Shown here: piece by piece, positions 10,839 to 20,680 of the stretch | Numbering within the stretch: position 1 is the first letter of the stretch | How the letters are laid out: each line of letters starts with the position of its first letter | Source: Vanessa cardui | Taxonomy: Eukaryota > Arthropoda > Insecta > Lepidoptera > Nymphalidae | NCBI RefSeq assembly: GCF_905220365.1 | Contig: NC_061131.1 | Location: 12,561,318 to 12,625,317 of the forward strand | DNA: 64,000 nt | Direction: 5' to 3' | The notes under the pieces: model-generated | Told to the model about the DNA's origin: nothing | Seen by the model: only the letters and a program-made list of their open reading frames with translations | The model's database searches: none | Translations under genes and position numbers: made by a program

Positions 10839-11881
10839 GTTAATTGGTAAATTGAATATTTTTTTTTTCTTGTAATTTATTAAATAATAAGCGAATGCTT
10901 TGCCCAAAATCTCTGTGCAGTCAGTCTGTAGTCTGTGCATGTACAGTCAAAGTAAGAATATCTTCGTCAGTTTTCAAATTCATTCCTTTATCAAGTCTTA
11001 AACTTTTAGTACATTTAAAATCTAAACATCAAATCATTGCGACGTAATATGTCATTCTCGATCGGTAAAGCAGATTATCGCTCATACTGAGAATAGATCT
11101 TAAGGTGACGAACCATTTCTTACCCCGATTGTACAAGGAGAAAGCAGGAGTTCGTTTGTTTTGATTTCTGGTATTCATGGTATGTATAAATATATTTACA
11201 GTCATTAATACATACATATCCACATAATTACAATTCCAATTTCTGTGGCATAACTCCGTAAAAATATTCCACACGACATTGGCCAACGAAAATTACTAAA
11301 AGAAATTACCAGTGTTTGTCTGCAAATTGTAGAATTGTTTTCATTGCATAAATTGCACCAATTAGTTACTCTGCTAGGACATCCAAATGGATGCCCTGCT
11401 GAAGTTTGGAGTCAAGGGACCTGGAAAGACCGTCAACAAAACTATTTAATATTTATTTCGTTAGTGATAAAGGTCATTTTGGTATAGTTACATTGTAAAG
11501 ATAAAATATCGTTACATATATGACTACTTGACTCTCTTCCGTGTCAGAGCTCGCTCAAAGTTGTAATCTCCACAGTATTGTTTTAACAGAAACTTTATTT
11601 GAGTTCAACAAAGATTGAGACGAGTGAATCTTTAATATTGTTTAAGTTCGTCTGGGTGTTGCACAACATGTATTAAAATTGTAGAACAGTAGAAGCAATA
11701 AACGTAAGACAATGTAAAGTCCCACAGCTGGATTAAGAGAGATCTGCTGGGGAACTTATTTCTAGCATTATTCGCCACGCTGTTTCATTGTTCAACTTAT
11801 ACAAGACTTCCTCCAACCATAATAAGGAAAGCCAAATAAACAACATTCGACATTAATTTAAGCTATATCACTGGTCGAGAA

Positions 11882-11884
<3 letters not shown>
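10835..11884. other. Intergenic with possible decayed SINE-A
   Basis: No coding region recognised. The stretch 11722-11815 (cccacagctgg, ttcgccacgctgtttcattg) resembles a very old minus-strand SINE-A tail. Confidence 0.4.

Positions 11885-11912
<28 letters not shown>
11885..11912. repeat. (AT)n microsatellite
   Basis: About 14 AT units directly before the LINE fragment that follows. Confidence 0.9.
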
Positions 11913-11917
<5 letters not shown>

Positions 11918-12522
11918 TATTGAATCTGTCTTTATTTTACAAAAGAGAGCAATCCGGTTTATTTATAATGGAGCTAGAGACTCTCTTTGGGATGTTTTTA
12001 ACAAAGAAGGAATACTCACTGTTCCGTCACAGTATATTTACAACAATATTATATATATTCACAGCAACATTGATCACTTTGATAAAATCAGTGATCATCG
12101 TTGTATGTGCACTAGAACTAAGGATAAGCTGATAACGCCAAGTTTCCGACTCCGCAAAGTCAATAAATCCTTCTTGGGGCAAGGTATCCGATTCTATAAT
12201 AAAATTCCGCAGACATTTTTAACTTTGCCGTGTCGTAAATTCAAATCGATATTATTCGAAACAAGATTTTATAGATGATAAAAAAGCGTGGAGGTAATAC
12301 CTGTTGACTTCCTAGCAGGATATATTAATTTATATAACTGTATTAACTAACATGACTTTGTATTTTTTAAATGTTGAAAAAGAGTAACTACTGGGTTTCT
12401 TGCCGGTTCTTCTCGGTAGAATCTACTTTCCGAACCGGTGGTAGCTTCACTTAATTGTAAAATGACGATTCAAAAGTGTTTGTTAAAGCGTACTTGAATA
12501 AAGTTTATTTTGATTTTTGATT
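11913..12522 (+). mobile_element. LINE-L1 fragment with intact RT C-terminal frame
   Basis: From 11913 to the TGA at 12276 there are 121 codons without a stop, beginning TDIESVFILQKRAIRFIY and continuing GILTVPSQYIYNN and FLGQGIRFYNKIPQTFLTL, the post-RT region of a CR1/Jockey-type LINE. There is no start codon because the copy is 5'-truncated. The 3' UTR (gaagt..ccggttcttctcggtagaa, ccgaaccggtggtagcttca) runs to a tail near 12522. The intact frame suggests a younger insertion than the copy at 4661-5355. Confidence 0.85.
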
Positions 12523-12535
12523 ATGTTTTTTTGAT

Positions 12536-12704
12536 TGGGCGTCCGTATACAGCTATTGGGCGTCCGTATAAAGCTATTTTGCGTCCGTATACAGCTATTA
12601 GACGTCCGTATACAGCTATTGGGCGTCCGTATACTGCTATTGGGCGTCCGTATACAGCTGTTGGGCGTCCGTATACAGCTATTGGGCGTCCGTATACAGC
12701 TATC
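12536..12704 (+). repeat. 21-bp minisatellite, 8 copies
   Basis: Unit gtccgtatacagctattgggc with start points every 21 bases from 12541. Units 2, 3, 5 and 6 carry single or few changes. Because 21 is a multiple of 3, it reads open in two frames as heptapeptide repeats (IGRPYTA and LLGVRIQ), which I take as chance. Confidence 0.95.
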
Positions 12705-12721
12705 AGTTAAGCTGATATAGA

Positions 12722-12898
12722 TTCCCTGTACAAACTTCTACTTTCCTTTTTTATCTCGTTAGGGTATTATTTCGAAGACAAAATTATCCTATGTTCTTCT
12801 CTACAATGTCTCGATACTAAATTTCATCTAAATCGGTTTAAGCGTGAAAAGATAACAGACAGACAGACATACTTTATGTTATTATTATGAATAATTAA
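12722..12898 (-). mobile_element. Helitron-like fragment (H3)
   Basis: Contains aatttcatctaaatcggttt and acagacagacagacat, common to a family of lepidopteran Helitron-like repeats, in minus orientation. Ends are not preserved. Confidence 0.5.
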
Positions 12899-13332
12899 TA
12901 TAAATATTAATTATTGTAAAATATTTAAAATTTTTCTTCCACGAAGTCCTCGGGAATTGATATATTCATTATTAATATATTTAATAAACATTAAATAAGT
13001 TCCAATAACAGTTTATATCTACACACTGATGTAAAACAAACAATAATCAAGCACCGAATAGGTATTATGCAAGTCGTAAGTGAAATGAGCGAGACGGCAA
13101 CGTCGCAATTTTGGACGCCAAATAAGCGAATCCGTAGTCAGGAATTCCCCTCGATATACTGTGTGCGATATACGCGCTGCGGCAGCGCCTCACCTGCGCG
13201 GTGATTTCTTCGGGAACTTTTCAATATTTTATTGCAACTATTTAGAGCGATTTTTAGCTTCCGTCGATTTTTGTACTATGGCTAGCTAGGATGAATAGGA
13301 CCTCAATGCCACCGGCTAAAAAAGTGGCGAAA

Positions 13333-13371
<39 letters not shown>

Positions 13372-14034
13372 TATTACTAATATTAGTAATCTGTGACATT
13401 CACTATGAATTTGAGGAAAAACGGCGTTTTGATCGTCGACGAAACTGTAATCGGAATTTTGGAAGTAAAATTAACGTTGAAATATATAGTTGAGTGTAAT
13501 AGTGATATCTTATAAATAAAAATATATTTATTAAAAACGGTTAATAGTACACAATAAAGCTGAGGTATTAGGAAATCGCGGGAAATTCGTGATCAAAGGT
13601 TTGAATATCTTTTTCTATTTCCATTGGAATTGGCTACAAGTAAGTATAAAATGTTTTTTCAAAAATTATTGTGATTATTTTTGTTGTAAAATATTGTGTG
13701 TAGATTAAAATCTCTTTCTGTATAATTACATAATTTATACAAAATATTTTCTGCTCAACTCTAACCACTTGTTAACTGCGGTAACTCAAATTTTATCGAA
13801 TTATATAGGTGAATAGATCTTGTACACCTGTGTTAGTTTACATAGTCTTACGGTAATATCCCTTGAGAATATAAATGTTATATATCGTTAGTGATCACTA
13901 GGAGTAGACTCTAAGAATATCCCTGTAAGAAATATTATCCATTCCTTAGTTTACCAATGCAGTACTAATCTTGAAAACGAATACGTATGTACCGATTCCA
14001 CTGCCCACAGAAGTTGGTGCCGAAAGAAATTTTA
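12899..14034. other. Intergenic with a G+C-richer island
   Basis: The segment 13081-13215 is clearly richer in G+C and CG dinucleotides than its surroundings and has a perfect gcgctg-cgg-cagcgc stem at 13174-13188. It could be a promoter, an exon or a remnant of a transposon; nothing decides. An (AT)n tract lies at 13337-13367. Confidence 0.4.
13411..13556 (+). repeat. Dispersed repeat, copy 1 of 2
   Basis: Aligns with 33871-34016 at a constant offset of 20460 over about 145 bases (shared gtcgacgaaactgt-like start, tcggaatttt, gaagtaaaatta, ttataaataaa). No family recognised. Confidence 0.7.
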
Positions 14035-14165
14035 ATTCCACTCACCAATGAGCCACCAACTTTAAGAACTCCGTTATTATGTCCCTTATGCCTGTAGTTA
14101 TACTGGCTCACCTTTCAAACCGGAACAACAATAGTAAATATTGCTGTTTTGCGGTAGAATTTACT
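14035..14165 (+). mobile_element. Element C fragment
   Basis: Contains gagccaccaac, atgtcccttatgcctgtagt and ctttcaaaccggaaca, the middle of element C, but diverged. Confidence 0.6.
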
Positions 14166-14261
14166 AATGAGGGAGAAAAACTCACGAAAGAACATTGTTT
14201 TTATTTTTGATTCAAAATGAAGTTATTTGTGATATTCATTTCTATAGACGGATTTTTTATT

Positions 14262-14370
14262 TTATAGCGGATGGAAAGTGATTACCACCAGCCATGGACT
14301 TCACAAACACCGGGAGGATCATACCGTCTTGGAGGTGTGATGCCGTCCTTTTGCCTTGCAGGCTTTAAAT
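14262..14370 (-). mobile_element. LINE 3' UTR fragment
   Basis: The phrase ggaaagtgattaccacc followed by ccatgga matches, in reverse, the 3' UTR after the LINE end at 36055-36235. Confidence 0.5.
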
Positions 14371-14932
14371 AGCACATAATCCTTGTATTATAGAATAAAA
14401 ATGTGATATAAATTAAATTTAAGAAATATAGTAATGCAAAAGTCGTAATTTATTTCTACGACATTTCACATTAACAATACCGTGAATTTTATAAATTATC
14501 TCAGAGCTCTGTCGAGACCGTTACGTTTTCCATTGTATGTTCACGTGTCAAACTACAATGTAGGTACTAGTCGGGCATAGAACGTTAAACGTTAAGATAT
14601 CGCAATATAAAAGAAATCGAATAAATTATAAAAAATAAAAAAAAAGAATTAAAATAAAATAAAATTTTGTAAATACATATTATTTTACTAATATAAGAAT
14701 TAATAACATTAAATGCTTAAATATTTATAAATATGAATTACTACTATATAAATCTTGACCGCGTGGAATGGAAATTTACTAATTAATTTATTTCATATAT
14801 TATTATTGCGACTTTGTAAAATTCATAAGTAACACTTAGTAGTTTTAATTACTGAAAAATTGTTAATATCTATGCCGAGACGAATGCTAAATTGCAATTT
14901 TATCGGACATAGAGTTTTTGAAATCTCGTGGT
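14371..14932. other. Intergenic, no recognised gene
   Basis: Very A+T-rich. Nothing recognised. Confidence 0.5.
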
Positions 14933-15105
14933 GAGGCAGACATAGACACAAGGGACATAACATCTTAGTTCCCAAGGTTGGTGGCCCTTTGACGATGTAA
15001 GTAATAGTTAATATTTCTTACAGCGTCATTGTCTATGGGTGATGGTGACCACTTACCATCAGGTGGCCCATATGCTCATCCGCCAACCTATACCATAAAA
15101 AAAGG
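14933..15105 (-). mobile_element. Element C, truncated
   Basis: The reverse complement carries ttttatggtataggttggcg, tgatggtaagtggtcaccat and cttgggaactaagatgtta. It stops before the middle of the family consensus. Confidence 0.8.
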
Positions 15106-15208
15106 TAGTAGTATTTCGCTTTAGGTAAGTCTATATTATAATTACATAAGCGATAACATAAACTCAGGATATCATTTTAAAATATAGATACGAAAAGAGG
15201 AAGTATCA

Positions 15209-15484
15209 TCTATGTACATAATTAAAAATGGAGTGTCTGCTTGTAATGGTAAAATAACCGCTTTTTACTAAGTGCATATGTATATATACACGGTACATGT
15301 ACCAAAATAACATGTTTTGCGTTTCTGTCTGTCTGTCTGTATGTTCTAATATCTGAAACGACTAGAACGATTTTGACAGAAGTATCACGGGCAGATAGCT
15401 GATGTAATAACGAGTTATAACTTAGGTTACGACAATATATTTTTTTTTAAATTTAAACGGGAACGAAGTCGCAGTTACAACTAG
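15209..15484 (+). mobile_element. Helitron H1
   Basis: Starts TCTATGTACATAATTAAAAA after an A and ends CTAG before a T. It shares the acggtacatgtaccaaaataac and tctgtctgtctg words of H1. Confidence 0.75.
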
Positions 15485-15740
15485 TACAGTAATACGCAGT
15501 AAACACAGAACTTAAACTTTGCGATATTCTGCCTAAGAATCTCTGCCAATCATGTGTCGTATTTTCTGTCACATTGAAATAGTTGATATGACACATCCAG
15601 GGCTCGCCAGGGGAATAGCGCGGGTTGTATATGAAGCTGCGTTGTATCTTGCCAGTATTTAGTAATATTTATTTAGATATTTTTGACTGATGCATCATAC
15701 CTATGTGATTATCATTTGCATTTTGCTACGTTACGTTACA

Positions 15741-16142
15741 ATGAAATCAAATCAAAATAAACTTTTTCAAGTAGGCTTTTACAAGCACTTTTGAATCGTC
15801 ATTTAACAATTAAGTGAAGCTACCACCGGTTCGGAAAGTAGATTCTACCGAGAAGAACCGGCAAGAAACTCATTAGTTACTCTTTTTTAACATTTAAAAA
15901 ATACAAAGTCATGTTAGTTAAATACAATTATTTAAATGAATATATTATATTATGCTTGGAAGTCAACAGGTATAAACTCCACGCTTTTTTATCATCTATA
16001 AAATTTTGTATCAAATTTGCCTTTTCTACAAATGTATTTTTTACAAACGATTTGAATTTACTAAACGGCAAAGTTAAAAATGTCTGCCGAATTTTATTAT
16101 AGAAACGGATACCCTGCCCCAAGAAGGACTTATTGACTATTG
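15741..16142 (-). mobile_element. LINE-L1 3' end with RT C-terminal frame
   Basis: Minus-strand frame 15928-16122 begins MGQGIRFYNKIRQTFLTLPF, then DDKKAW, the C-terminal tail of the L1 reverse transcriptase protein. The 3' UTR with ccaccggttcggaaag follows to 15741. It is 5'-truncated within the RT tail. Confidence 0.85.
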
Positions 16143-16244
16143 ACTTATTTTTGTGAGTCTTATTTAGATACGATATTTGTAGATAATTACATGTTTATAT
16201 TTTTTATAAATGCTTATTATAATTGGACGTCAATAGAAACATAA

Positions 16245-16421
16245 ACTTATTTATATATACAAATTAAAAATGAGAAAGTAACTTTGTTCATTTGTCTTGG
16301 TGTCCTGGCTGTCAGTCTGTTTGTTCCACCGTTGCTCTTTCACAAATACACGACTGAAACGAATTTGATGAAAGTCCATGTATGCCATTAAAATGCAAGA
16401 GAAGTCATCAGTGACAGCTAG
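16245..16421 (+). mobile_element. Helitron-like element
   Basis: Contains gagaaagtaactttgttcat, gaacgaatttgatgaaagt-like text and ends gtgacagCTAG before a T. The start is less sure. Confidence 0.55.
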
Positions 16422-16997
16422 TTTATTATAAATTAAAAATATGAAAGCATAACAGTTTACGCGCTAAAGTTGAAAGTTTAGTGAAGTATTATAAGCACCC
16501 CTTATTCCCCCATCTCATTTCTATGCGTCGTATTTTATTTCAAGAGATGTTTTAGCTCGATCTCTGACGTCGAACAGTTTTGTTCTTTGTAATATTCTTC
16601 GAATAACAAGTGAAGCATTCAGAGGTTAAATTGTTATAATATTTTATACGGCTTATTTATTTATATTACAATATTATTATAATTCACGATATATTTTTTT
16701 GTAATCTTTAACAAAGACGTATTGTTGCAACTTATATGTTTTTTGTTATAAAACGAGTTCGTTGATGTCGACAAATAAAAGTATTTAACAATAAAAAAGG
16801 TTTTATATTATATGTTTTTGATGCGACCAGTTTTGTTGCGTTTTAATTTTTTTTTGAATCGTCCAAATTTATCATTTATGTGGTCAACTTCACTCATGGA
16901 TTGCTCACTATAAGTAAAATTCAACAACTTCTCAGCTCTTTTACAATAACGCTGCTAACCAAAGGTTCTTAGATATTTAGCAACGACCAGCAGTAAC
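16422..16997. other. Intergenic, no recognised gene
   Basis: A+T-rich. Nothing recognised. Confidence 0.5.
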
Positions 16998-17141
16998 ATC
17001 AACAACAACAACCTGTAAATTTCCCACTGCTGGGCTAAAGCCTCCTTTCCCTTTTGAAGAGAAGGTTTGGAACATATTCCACCACGCTGTTCCAATGTGG
17101 GTTGGCAGAATTACTATGAAATTAAACACTCGCAGGTTTAA
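16998..17141 (-). mobile_element. SINE-A, 3' half
   Basis: On the minus strand it shows the body end (aattctgcc, cagcgtggtggaatatgttc, gcccagcagtgggaaattta) and GTT tail. The tRNA-like head is missing. Confidence 0.8.
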
Positions 17142-17390
17142 AAAAGACTGACTAAATTAGTGGGTCTGATAGGATGAAATTTATTTGCACAGGTATGGTA
17201 TGAGGGCTAAATGGGGCATGCAAATTTGTATGGAAGTTCATCATTTCTGTAGTTAGAAATATGGTAATCGGTATTTAGGTATCTGTTAATGGGGTAAGAT
17301 TAGTTTCAAAAGCTTGTATCAAAATTCATCACCCGAGAGGGTGAAATTGGGGATTAAATTTTGTATAGAAATTTGCGTTTTTAATGTTTA
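17142..17390. repeat. Unnamed repeat with internal similarity
   Basis: The phrases aatttgtatggaagttcatc and cttgtatcaaaattcatc, each after a G-rich ggggc/ggggt stretch, repeat inside the segment. I recall similar repeats in other Lepidoptera, unclassified. Confidence 0.4.
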
Positions 17391-17491
17391 ATTAATTAAA
17401 ATATAAATATAATAAAATAATTAAAATAAATTTATTTTTTGTATACTAATAACTTGTATTTATAAAAATATTAATAATAAAATACATGATA

Positions 17492-17776
17492 TCTATACAT
17501 ATAATAAAATTGATGTGTCTGTTTGTAATATTAAAATAGCCCATTTTTACTCAATGTACATATACATATATAGGTACACGGTACATATACCAAAATTTTT
17601 TTTTACATTTTTTGTCGGTCTGTCTGTCTGTTTATTCCTGCTAATCTGTGGAACGGCTGTACCGATTTTAACGGGACTTTTACTGGCAGATAACTGATAT
17701 AATCGTGAGTAACTTAGGCTACAATAATATATTTTTTGTTATATTCAAACTCGTACAAGGTCGCGGGCACAGCTAA
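17492..17776 (+). mobile_element. Helitron H1
   Basis: Starts TCTATACATATAATAAAATT after an A and ends cgggcacagCTAA before a T, so the terminal CTRR is CTAA rather than CTAG. Otherwise full length. Confidence 0.75.
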
Positions 17777-17973
17777 TTGTTAATAAAAGAGTTCTAATAA
17801 TCCTTTCTATTTAAATTTATCTAGCACTCAACACCAGAATTATTCATATACTTAAAAATATCACTTAAAATGTAAAAGGGTATTAAATATTTAAAGAGTT
17901 TGTCTCCAGCGAACGTTTGTGGAATTTATAACAGAACCAGATCAGATACTCGTGTATACCTACCAGTAAAAAT

Positions 17974-18232
17974 GGTTTTTTTATGGTATAGGTTGGCGGA
18001 CGAGCATATGGGCCGCCTGATGGTAAGTGGTCACCATTACTCATAGACAATGACGCTGTAATATATATTAACCATTCCTTACATCGTCAATGTGCTACCA
18101 ACCTTGGGAACTAAGATGTTACACCCCTTGTGCCTGTAATTACACTAACTCACCCTTCAAACCAGAACACCACAATACTGTTGTTTATGTTGTACAGACG
18201 GGCTTGCACAAAGCTCTACCATCAAGTGAAAA
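17974..18232 (+). mobile_element. Element C
   Basis: Full head (tatggtataggttggcggac, tggtaagtggtcaccat) and tail (gacgggcttgcacaaagctc), with a deletion in the middle. It lies 87 bases upstream of the exon at 18319. Confidence 0.85.
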
Positions 18233-18318
18233 TGTAAATGTTTGAACTTTAATTTTTGTGTAAGTGCATGTACGTTTTTATTTATATTAATTTATAATTT
18301 TCTTTGTCCAATTTGCAG

Positions 18319-18518
18319 GTGAAACTCTTGGAACTTGGAGCGGTATTGCAAGAACCTTTATTAAAAGTGTAATACTTCGCCTTAATGCCACTCCACTGGT
18401 GACAGGAGGGCTGGTTTATTTTTTGACTTCAGGATTGGAATTGCGACTCAACGGGGAAATGCTGCTAGCATTCTTGCCACCTTTACTGTTTAAGTATTTT
18501 TATAGGAATTTTAAATAA
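18319..18518 (+). CDS. Probable 3'-terminal coding exon of an unidentified gene
   Basis: A pyrimidine-rich tract (ttttctttgtccaatttgcag) ends in AG at 18317-18318. What follows reads, after a split codon, as 65 codons with no stop and then TAA at 18516-18518. The product starts ETLGTWSGIARTFIKSVILR, has two hydrophobic stretches (TPLVTGGLVYFLTSG and LLAFLPPLLF) and ends KYFYRNFK. Codon use and G+C are higher than in the flanks. AATAAA at 18514-18519 overlaps the stop, so the message could end very soon after. This looks like the C-terminus of a small membrane protein. Upstream exons were not found in the window; they may be short or lie beyond it. It could also be a relic of a duplicated gene. 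The gene was not recognised. Confidence 0.5.
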
Positions 18519-18541
18519 AGGTTCTATTCTAATGTTATATA

Positions 18542-18850
18542 ATACCGACTTCAAAAAGGAGGAGGTTATCAATTTGTCTATATTTTTTATTGATATTTTT
18601 ATGTTTGTTACTTTATAGCTTAGTGATATTATATTATAAATGGGTGAACCGATTTTGATAATTTTCACCAGCACTGACACCGGCTTCAAATATAACAATA
18701 ATTTTAAGTACATTACATAATCGTAAATCGACTTTTAACTCTAAGAAATATTTTGTTTACGTATTTATTTTTTACTTTTTAGTGCATATCAATATGTTTC
18801 GAAATAGTGGTTTGTTTGAAGGTTTTTCTTTTTGTTAAAATTTTTATTAT
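18542..18850 (+). mobile_element. Short copy of the accgacttc-ended repeat
   Basis: Begins accgacttcaaaaaggagga and ends with tttttctttttgttaaaatt, the two ends of the composite repeat at 5374-7054, with most of the interior missing. It follows the orphan exon by 23 bases. Confidence 0.7.
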
Positions 18851-19029
18851 TAAATAGTTAAATGAAAAACAAAATAGGTAGTAGTTTTAAAATGGTAGTA
18901 GGTAGGTCCCTCTGCACGAGTATGTATAATGCGCACTAGATAGACCCAACCATTAATATGCTCTGTACACTGTGATAAAGAAAAAACATTTTTTTTTTCA
19001 ATTAAGTTGAATAAGGACTAAGAGTCTAC

Positions 19030-19216
19030 CTCGGGTATTCCCCCTAGGTTTTGGAGGCCATCAGGGCGTCACGGTAGCATGCGGAAGTGATCCCTTGGTT
19101 TTTTAGTGGGTAAACTCGGCGAGCCTCCTCGGCAACCAGGGCGCCGAGGAGTCCCGCATACTCCACCACTTTCCATCATGTGGGAGAAGCGATTAACGCA
19201 TTTTTCCAGCGACAAA
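19030..19216 (+). mobile_element. 3' end of a non-LTR element
   Basis: Shares ttttttagtgggta, ccactttccat, gtgggagaagcg and gcgtttttccagcga-type words with 55240-55470, ending in a poly(A)-like tract. I think it is an R1-like LINE 3' end; the clade is uncertain. Confidence 0.55.
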
Positions 19217-19549
19217 AAAGGTGACTAAGAGTTTAAAACTCCGAATATGGAGATTAAATGACAAAAAATGTGATAAAATTATTTATATTTAAGAATAAAT
19301 TAAGTCAACGTGTTCCATTTTCCTTAAGATATTATTTATGTATCAACCAATAATATATATAGACCGGTGGTTCTCGACCGATGTTTGTCCGAGCACTTAA
19401 TCGGGTACTAAAAGGATATTTACTCGATAAAAACCTTCCCGTTCTTGAAACGGGACGGAAGGCCTATAGTATTGTTTCCATATACCGCATCTGTTGCCCC
19501 TTTCAGGTTTATATATGAGAAAAATAATTAATAAAGGACTAGTTTTTAG
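19217..19549. other. Intergenic, no recognised gene
   Basis: Nothing recognised. Confidence 0.5.
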
Positions 19550-19722
19550 CTGCGACTGCGATCACTTTTTAAGGAATTGGTTGGTGTTAAACATAAAATG
19601 GCTATGTTCTACATTGGGGTTCAAGATTATTTCATATCGAATTTCAACAAATTGATTACAATTTGGCAATGGAAGAGCAGACAAACATACAGAGTTACTT
19701 TCGCATTTATAATATTATTAAA
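19550..19722 (-). mobile_element. Helitron-like element (H3)
   Basis: Minus-strand start region ataaatgcgaaagtaactct and end CTAG (19549-19552 on +) before a T. Directly adjoins the LTR element. Confidence 0.6.
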
Positions 19723-19727
19723 TATAT

Positions 19728-19972
19728 TGTTGGAATAAACAAGCACAATCAGCGTCAAGTCATACAACTTCCCTATTTAAAAAAAAAAAAGGCAGGAGAT
19801 TCGCAGTTGACACATTGAGAATTGCAATTATAATTATTACGGTGTAATGTGATTATTGATGGTTATTTGTGTTGTAGACTAAATGTTTTTCTTTTGTGGT
19901 AGATTGATTGTCATTATAAATTAAAGATAATTGTTTTAGAGGTTAACCTACTTCCTACTTCTGGTTCTAAAA
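19728..19972 (+). repeat. 5' LTR-like direct repeat
   Basis: 245 bp; differs from the 3' copy at four positions by my count (two adjacent to gcacaatc/gcaacatc, one in ggcagg/ggcggg, one in gtagac/gtggac). A 12-A run is the same length in both. Confidence 0.9.
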
Positions 19973-20050
19973 TCAGAAGTGGGATACGCCTGTGCCCACT
20001 TGCAATAGTAACAAATAACCATCAATCTATTTTGCTATGTCTAATACGAC

Positions 20051-20386
20051 ATGCTTTGTTATCATCGCTCCCGCGGTAGTGATCGTGATAGTTTGGTGAA
20101 AAAGGCGATAAGTGAAAACATAGCTAGGCTAAATTCGATTGAGGAAAACACAACGATTATCATGCAAACGCCTCCGCGTATCGTGGCCAACACATGTCAG
20201 AATTATAGCGAATTACGTTCATCAGCTTATACATTTGCTGACGCCTTGTTCTCAATTACCCGCAATAAGCAACGTGATAATAAGTTTAATTCGAGACGAG
20301 ACAACACTTCCACTTCTTGGGAAGCTTGGCGTAAGATATGCAGGAGCCGAGCAGGCGACGAAAGTTTCTCCAGATGGTCGCTATGA
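20051..20386 (+). CDS. 111-codon open frame inside the LTR element
   Basis: ATG at 20051 gives a basic, Ser/Arg-rich product starting MLCYHRSRGSDRDSLVKKAI and ending FSRWSL. No zinc knuckle, protease or other retroelement motif is present. It lies between the left repeat and the satellite. It might be a gag remnant or chance; I do not recognise it. Confidence 0.25.
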   Translation: MLCYHRSRGSDRDSLVKKAISENIARLNSIEENTTIIMQTPPRIVANTCQNYSELRSSAYTFADALFSITRNKQRDNKFNSRRDNTSTSWEAWRKICRSRAGDESFSRWSL

Positions 20387-20680
20387 ATTAAAATAGCGCA
20401 AGTGGCAAGACCACTTATGCGGTAGCTCAATGCATGGAAGGGTGAATGGTGCCCTGAAAGTTGCGTATCATTCGAGGGTGAGTTCAATCGTTTTTATTTT
20501 CAGCTATGAGTCTATGTGTAATGCAAACGATGGCGGACCATGAAAGTCTGACAGATGAAGCAATAATATAAAGCGAAGGTCTCTAGTAAGCCACCTGATT
20601 GAAAGTATGCCAAACGTTATCTCATCATGTCATAATATGAGTACTGCGTAAACTGCCTCTGCTCGATGGATCTGTATCGT

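Noticed and set aside
10704..10940. 78-codon minus-strand frame
   Set aside because: It is a translation of the (TA)n microsatellite.
12510..12720. Heptapeptide-repeat protein in two overlapping frames
   Set aside because: Explained by a 21-bp minisatellite; no start context, splice signals or domain.
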